From Centroberyx gerrardi (Eukaryota; Chordata; Actinopteri; Beryciformes; Berycidae), in NCBI RefSeq assembly GCF_048128805.1, contig NC_136016.1, forward strand, positions 11,134,176 to 11,198,175: a DNA stretch of 64,000 bases. Direction: 5' to 3'. The notes under the pieces were generated by a model. It was not told the DNA's origin. It saw only the letters and a list, made by a program, of their open reading frames with translations, and did no database searches. A program made the translations under genes and the position numbers. Below are positions 61,030 to 64,000 of the stretch, piece by piece. The first letter of the stretch is position 1; every line of letters begins with the position of its first letter.

Positions 61030-63060
61030 ATTTGAGTTGCTAGCACTAAATGATCCTTGATTAAATTCACAGGTTAACGTTCTTTAAAAATATTCGATGT
61101 GCGTTCCAATAGTCTATAGTTTCTACTGTGGATGAATTTAGCGCGCTTTATTTAATGCATTTAATTCTCTTCAACAAGTGGGGCTTAATAGAGGGCCTTG
61201 TGGTTCACATCGAATTTATAGCCTAATTTACAGTAGGCCTATCAAGACATTGCTGAACAGGGGTATTTGTGTTTTAGACATATTGTGAATTAGTTTGTAA
61301 CCCAAACAGGTCTGTACCAGATTAACTCGCTCTTCTAGAGGAAGGCCTACAGGCATGTTTCTAAATTTACAATAATTGGCCCAATATCTATTTTTACATG
61401 ACATTGCTTCGAAATAACGCGGTATTCTTGACACTGTAAGCACATTTCGTCCGCAAGTATCTTCGAAATATATTTCAAATGAATGTCATACACATACTTT
61501 TTGGTCCAATTTTCATACATTCTGAAACATCTCTAAACACATTCTAATTATGTGAAATGTAACCTGTTTTTTTTTTGGTTTTTTTTCTTGCCCTTGGATG
61601 CGTCACGCTGAGGTCTAACCACAAATATGCTACCAAATAAATAGCCTAGGCTAAATTTGGAAAATAATTTACCTAAACCTGCAAGATACATAGTTGTGAG
61701 CAAATACAACTAAGTTTAACTAACTCAAACGCTACCTGAACAGTGTTTTCACCTTCTTGTTTGGCACGCCGGTAAAGAAAGTAGAGATGTGGACGGAGAG
61801 AGTGTTAATTAAGACACTTGATCCTGATTGGATAACCCGGGATACTGCATAAAATATGACCAATCAGACTAGCTCTATTGGTAGATGGTTCAAAGTTTCC
61901 ACTGTCAGTTTGGTGGGCTGGTAATGGAAAGGTTAGCTGTCATTTTGTCCTCTCATTGAGAATATATTGTAGGGGATAAATATTAGAATTGGAGCATAGA
62001 AATAGGCAATGATGCAGACAAAACACGTTTCCAAACAGTCGATTAGATCACTTGAATAAGTAACAAATAGGTTATAAAAAGGTTTATGCTACAACGAATG
62101 AGCAGCAGCAGCAGTTGTGAGACCTAAGCATTGCACAGTAAAAGCCTGTGTAAACAACTTCCTTATAACTCTCTGTACCTGCATGATAATCTGGCCAAGG
62201 AACTCACTTAGGCTCTGATGGTGATGGACCTGGTTCTTCTATACTGAGGGTTGCTCGAATTAAATTAAATGGGCAGAGATGATTCTATAGCTGCAATACA
62301 TGGGGGGGCATTTTGAGGCAAGATGGGCAATTCTACCACCAGTCATAACCAACGAACCAACCTTGCAAAACAGAGGACACCTCAACAGCAGCATTTTATG
62401 ATACTTTTGTTCTCCTAGGCAGGTTGTTATATATATATATATATATATATTGGCAAATGGGATAAAAATCAATCTTCATTCCTGTTGGAGGCAGTATTAC
62501 CCATCTCTATGGCCTCAGAAGGAAAGCTATACTGTCATGTAGTTTGGGGGAAACTAGAACCTCTGCTTTTAAAACAATATCTTTGATTAGATGAATAGAT
62601 TTACACAACACAGTTTAAGGAAGTCAAGGAAGTATGAAAGACGCTTGTCTGAAAACGTATGGAATGCTTTTATTGACAGGAAAATCCTATAAAGACGTCA
62701 TGGCACAGCAGTCATATATTTTGGTTGATGACTTTCAACTTTGATGAGGTTTATTTGTGGTGAGGCCACACATTCTTTGTATAATCTGAAAAACTGTAAG
62801 TAAGTGAACTGATAACATTGTTAAGAACACCATTTTCTAACACCTATCTTAAATACTGTACTATATATGCTACAATCACACAATGTTAGACGTCCAATAG
62901 ACAAATGGCAGTTTTGTGCAAAAACTTGTCAATACCAGACATGTCAGAAAATATGTCTCAACATCAAAAGGGTTGGTCATTGTGTAGAAATCTAAGGAAA
63001 CAGTAAAACAAGGAATCAGCTCTTGTGTGCAAGTTCCATGCAGTATCAATTTCACTTTGA
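61030..63060. other. intergenic, no gene recognised
   Basis: AT-rich sequence. It holds a (TA)n run at 62429-62450, two CCAAT-type boxes around 61827 and 61858, and a TATAAAAA at about 62074 on the plus strand. These could be promoter fragments but no exon follows. Confidence 0.5.
62429..62450 (+). repeat. (TA)n microsatellite
   Basis: 11 TA units in the intergenic region. Confidence 0.9.
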
Positions 63061-63072
63061 ACACACGTGCAT

Positions 63073-63078
63073 TTTATT
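63073..63078 (-). terminator. candidate polyadenylation signal for the right-edge gene
   Basis: AATAAA on the minus strand about 610 nt after the stop at 63689. The sequence between shows no exon and would be 3'UTR. Confidence 0.35.
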
Positions 63079-63688
63079 CCATATTTGTTATGTTTTCAAT
63101 ACCATTAGCAATCACAAGTGGGCAATAACCGAGCTTTGTGGTAAACCGTCTCTGTCCTTGGTGAACCAGGCTGATGTTAGTGATTAAATAATTATTTTGC
63201 GGCAGCAGCATCCAGGCTGCACTCTAAGCCAGAATAATGCTTTACAAACTGGAGATTTCATTTGATCTTTGGGCCTCGCCCTAAAAAAGTTGTTGCCTTG
63301 GTCCTTCTACATCCAAAGGATTGATTGGTTCTACTTTATCTTTTGGTCATCAGTTCAAATATAAATATAAGTCAATACTTTTTATATCAAAATAAGGCAG
63401 GTTTCATATTTCAAAAATGGTGTTTCATATTCTTCCCAGTGGGATTTTTCACTCTACTGTTCATTTGTAGCTGCACGGAAAGCCATGTGTTGTGTGACTC
63501 CCTCTTCCACAGGTACAGCATACAGTGTTTCATATCCTTACACACCAGGCTGGGCTGAGGTTGCCCTTGAGTGTGGACTTTGGAGCAGCTCTACACCCCG
63601 AATCCTCACTTAAAACATTATTGAAGAAATTGCAAATTCGGCCCCCCCTAAAAGTGTCTGTGTGCAACTTCACCCTCCTCTATTGGGT

Positions 63689-63939
63689 TCATATAGCCTT
63701 GACATCGATGAGGTGGCCGTGTTGGGCCCCTTGCCTCTGGGTCTTGATGCCTTGTAGCTTGCGCCCGTGCAGCGTGAAGCGAGACCAGGCAGTCAGCTGG
63801 AGCAGGGCGCAGGTGATGGGCACGAACACCAGCATGTAGAAACAGCCCAGGCGGAGAGGGGGGGTCCCTGGGCCAGAGGCAACAGCAGGCACCGCAACCA
63901 GAGAGTCCTTCACTGGTTCCCTCTCAAAGATATCATAAC
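63689..63939 (-). CDS. terminal exon of a membrane protein, possibly MFS/GPH transporter (TMEM180-like)
   Basis: A CTTCCCCAG acceptor at 63940-63941 opens a 251-nt terminal exon with 82 codons and a stop. It reads YDIFEREPVKDSLVAVPAVA, a Pro/Gly linker, one hydrophobic segment (LGCFYMLVFVPITCALLQLT) and a basic tail (WSRFTLHGRKLQGIK). A last transmembrane helix of the type PLR-(x)n-VP-(x)n-LL followed by a short basic tail is typical of GPH-type MFS proteins such as MFSD2/12/13. TMEM180 (MFSD13A) is my best guess, from memory and unverified. The rest of the gene lies beyond the right edge. Confidence 0.5.
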
Positions 63940-64000
63940 CTGGGGAAGACAAGTCCCAAATGAGGAAAACGTATGTAGTAACAATGAATTGAATTAATTC

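Overview
The window is vertebrate nuclear DNA, almost certainly from a ray-finned (teleost) fish. It has split genes with GT-AG introns, many (CA)n/(GT)n microsatellites, short hAT-like non-autonomous transposon remnants and moderately low GC. There are no operons or bacterial signals. All recognised protein genes read on the minus strand. Exon models were made by hand: each internal exon has an AG acceptor and a GT donor, and reading phase was checked across each junction.

Layout, left to right: (1) About 0.2-32.2 kb holds a WNK-family kinase, read as wnk4. Fourteen coding exons give 1,133 aa from the start codon at 31653 to the exon ending at 602; the 3' end lies beyond the left edge. It has the lysine-deficient kinase domain, two PF2-like domains, the acidic KLHL3-binding motif and a long Pro/Ser/His-rich C-terminal part. 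A 13.4-kb first coding intron (17664-31014) takes up much of the window. (2) 34.3-37.5 kb is a complete six-exon vps25 (ESCRT-II subunit, 174 aa). VPS25 followed by WNK4 in the same direction is also the arrangement on human 17q21. (3) 38.8-57.9 kb is a complete arhgap27 (17 coding exons, 1,009 aa; SH3, three WW, PH, RhoGAP), with several candidate alternative first exons in its long intron 1 and an upstream non-coding exon. (4) 59.87-59.98 kb is a U5 spliceosomal snRNA gene on the minus strand, with a PSE-like element, a ZNF143/Staf-type site and a 3'-box-like sequence at the expected spacings. (5) 60.36-60.62 kb has NRF1- and ETS-type motifs and looks like a promoter; a short signal-peptide-like ORF lies just downstream on the plus strand. 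(6) At the right edge is the last coding exon of a membrane protein gene, possibly an MFS/GPH transporter of the TMEM180 (MFSD13) type.

The genes have unrelated jobs: ion-transport signalling (WNK4), endosomal sorting (VPS25), Rac/Cdc42 inactivation and endocytosis (ARHGAP27), and splicing (U5). They are neighbours by chromosomal synteny, not by pathway. The observations most worth checking are the U5 gene with its promoter, a tandem duplication that copies the 3' splice site of wnk4 exon 14, the candidate alternative first exons of arhgap27, and a CA/CG microsatellite that begins within six bases of an arhgap27 splice donor.
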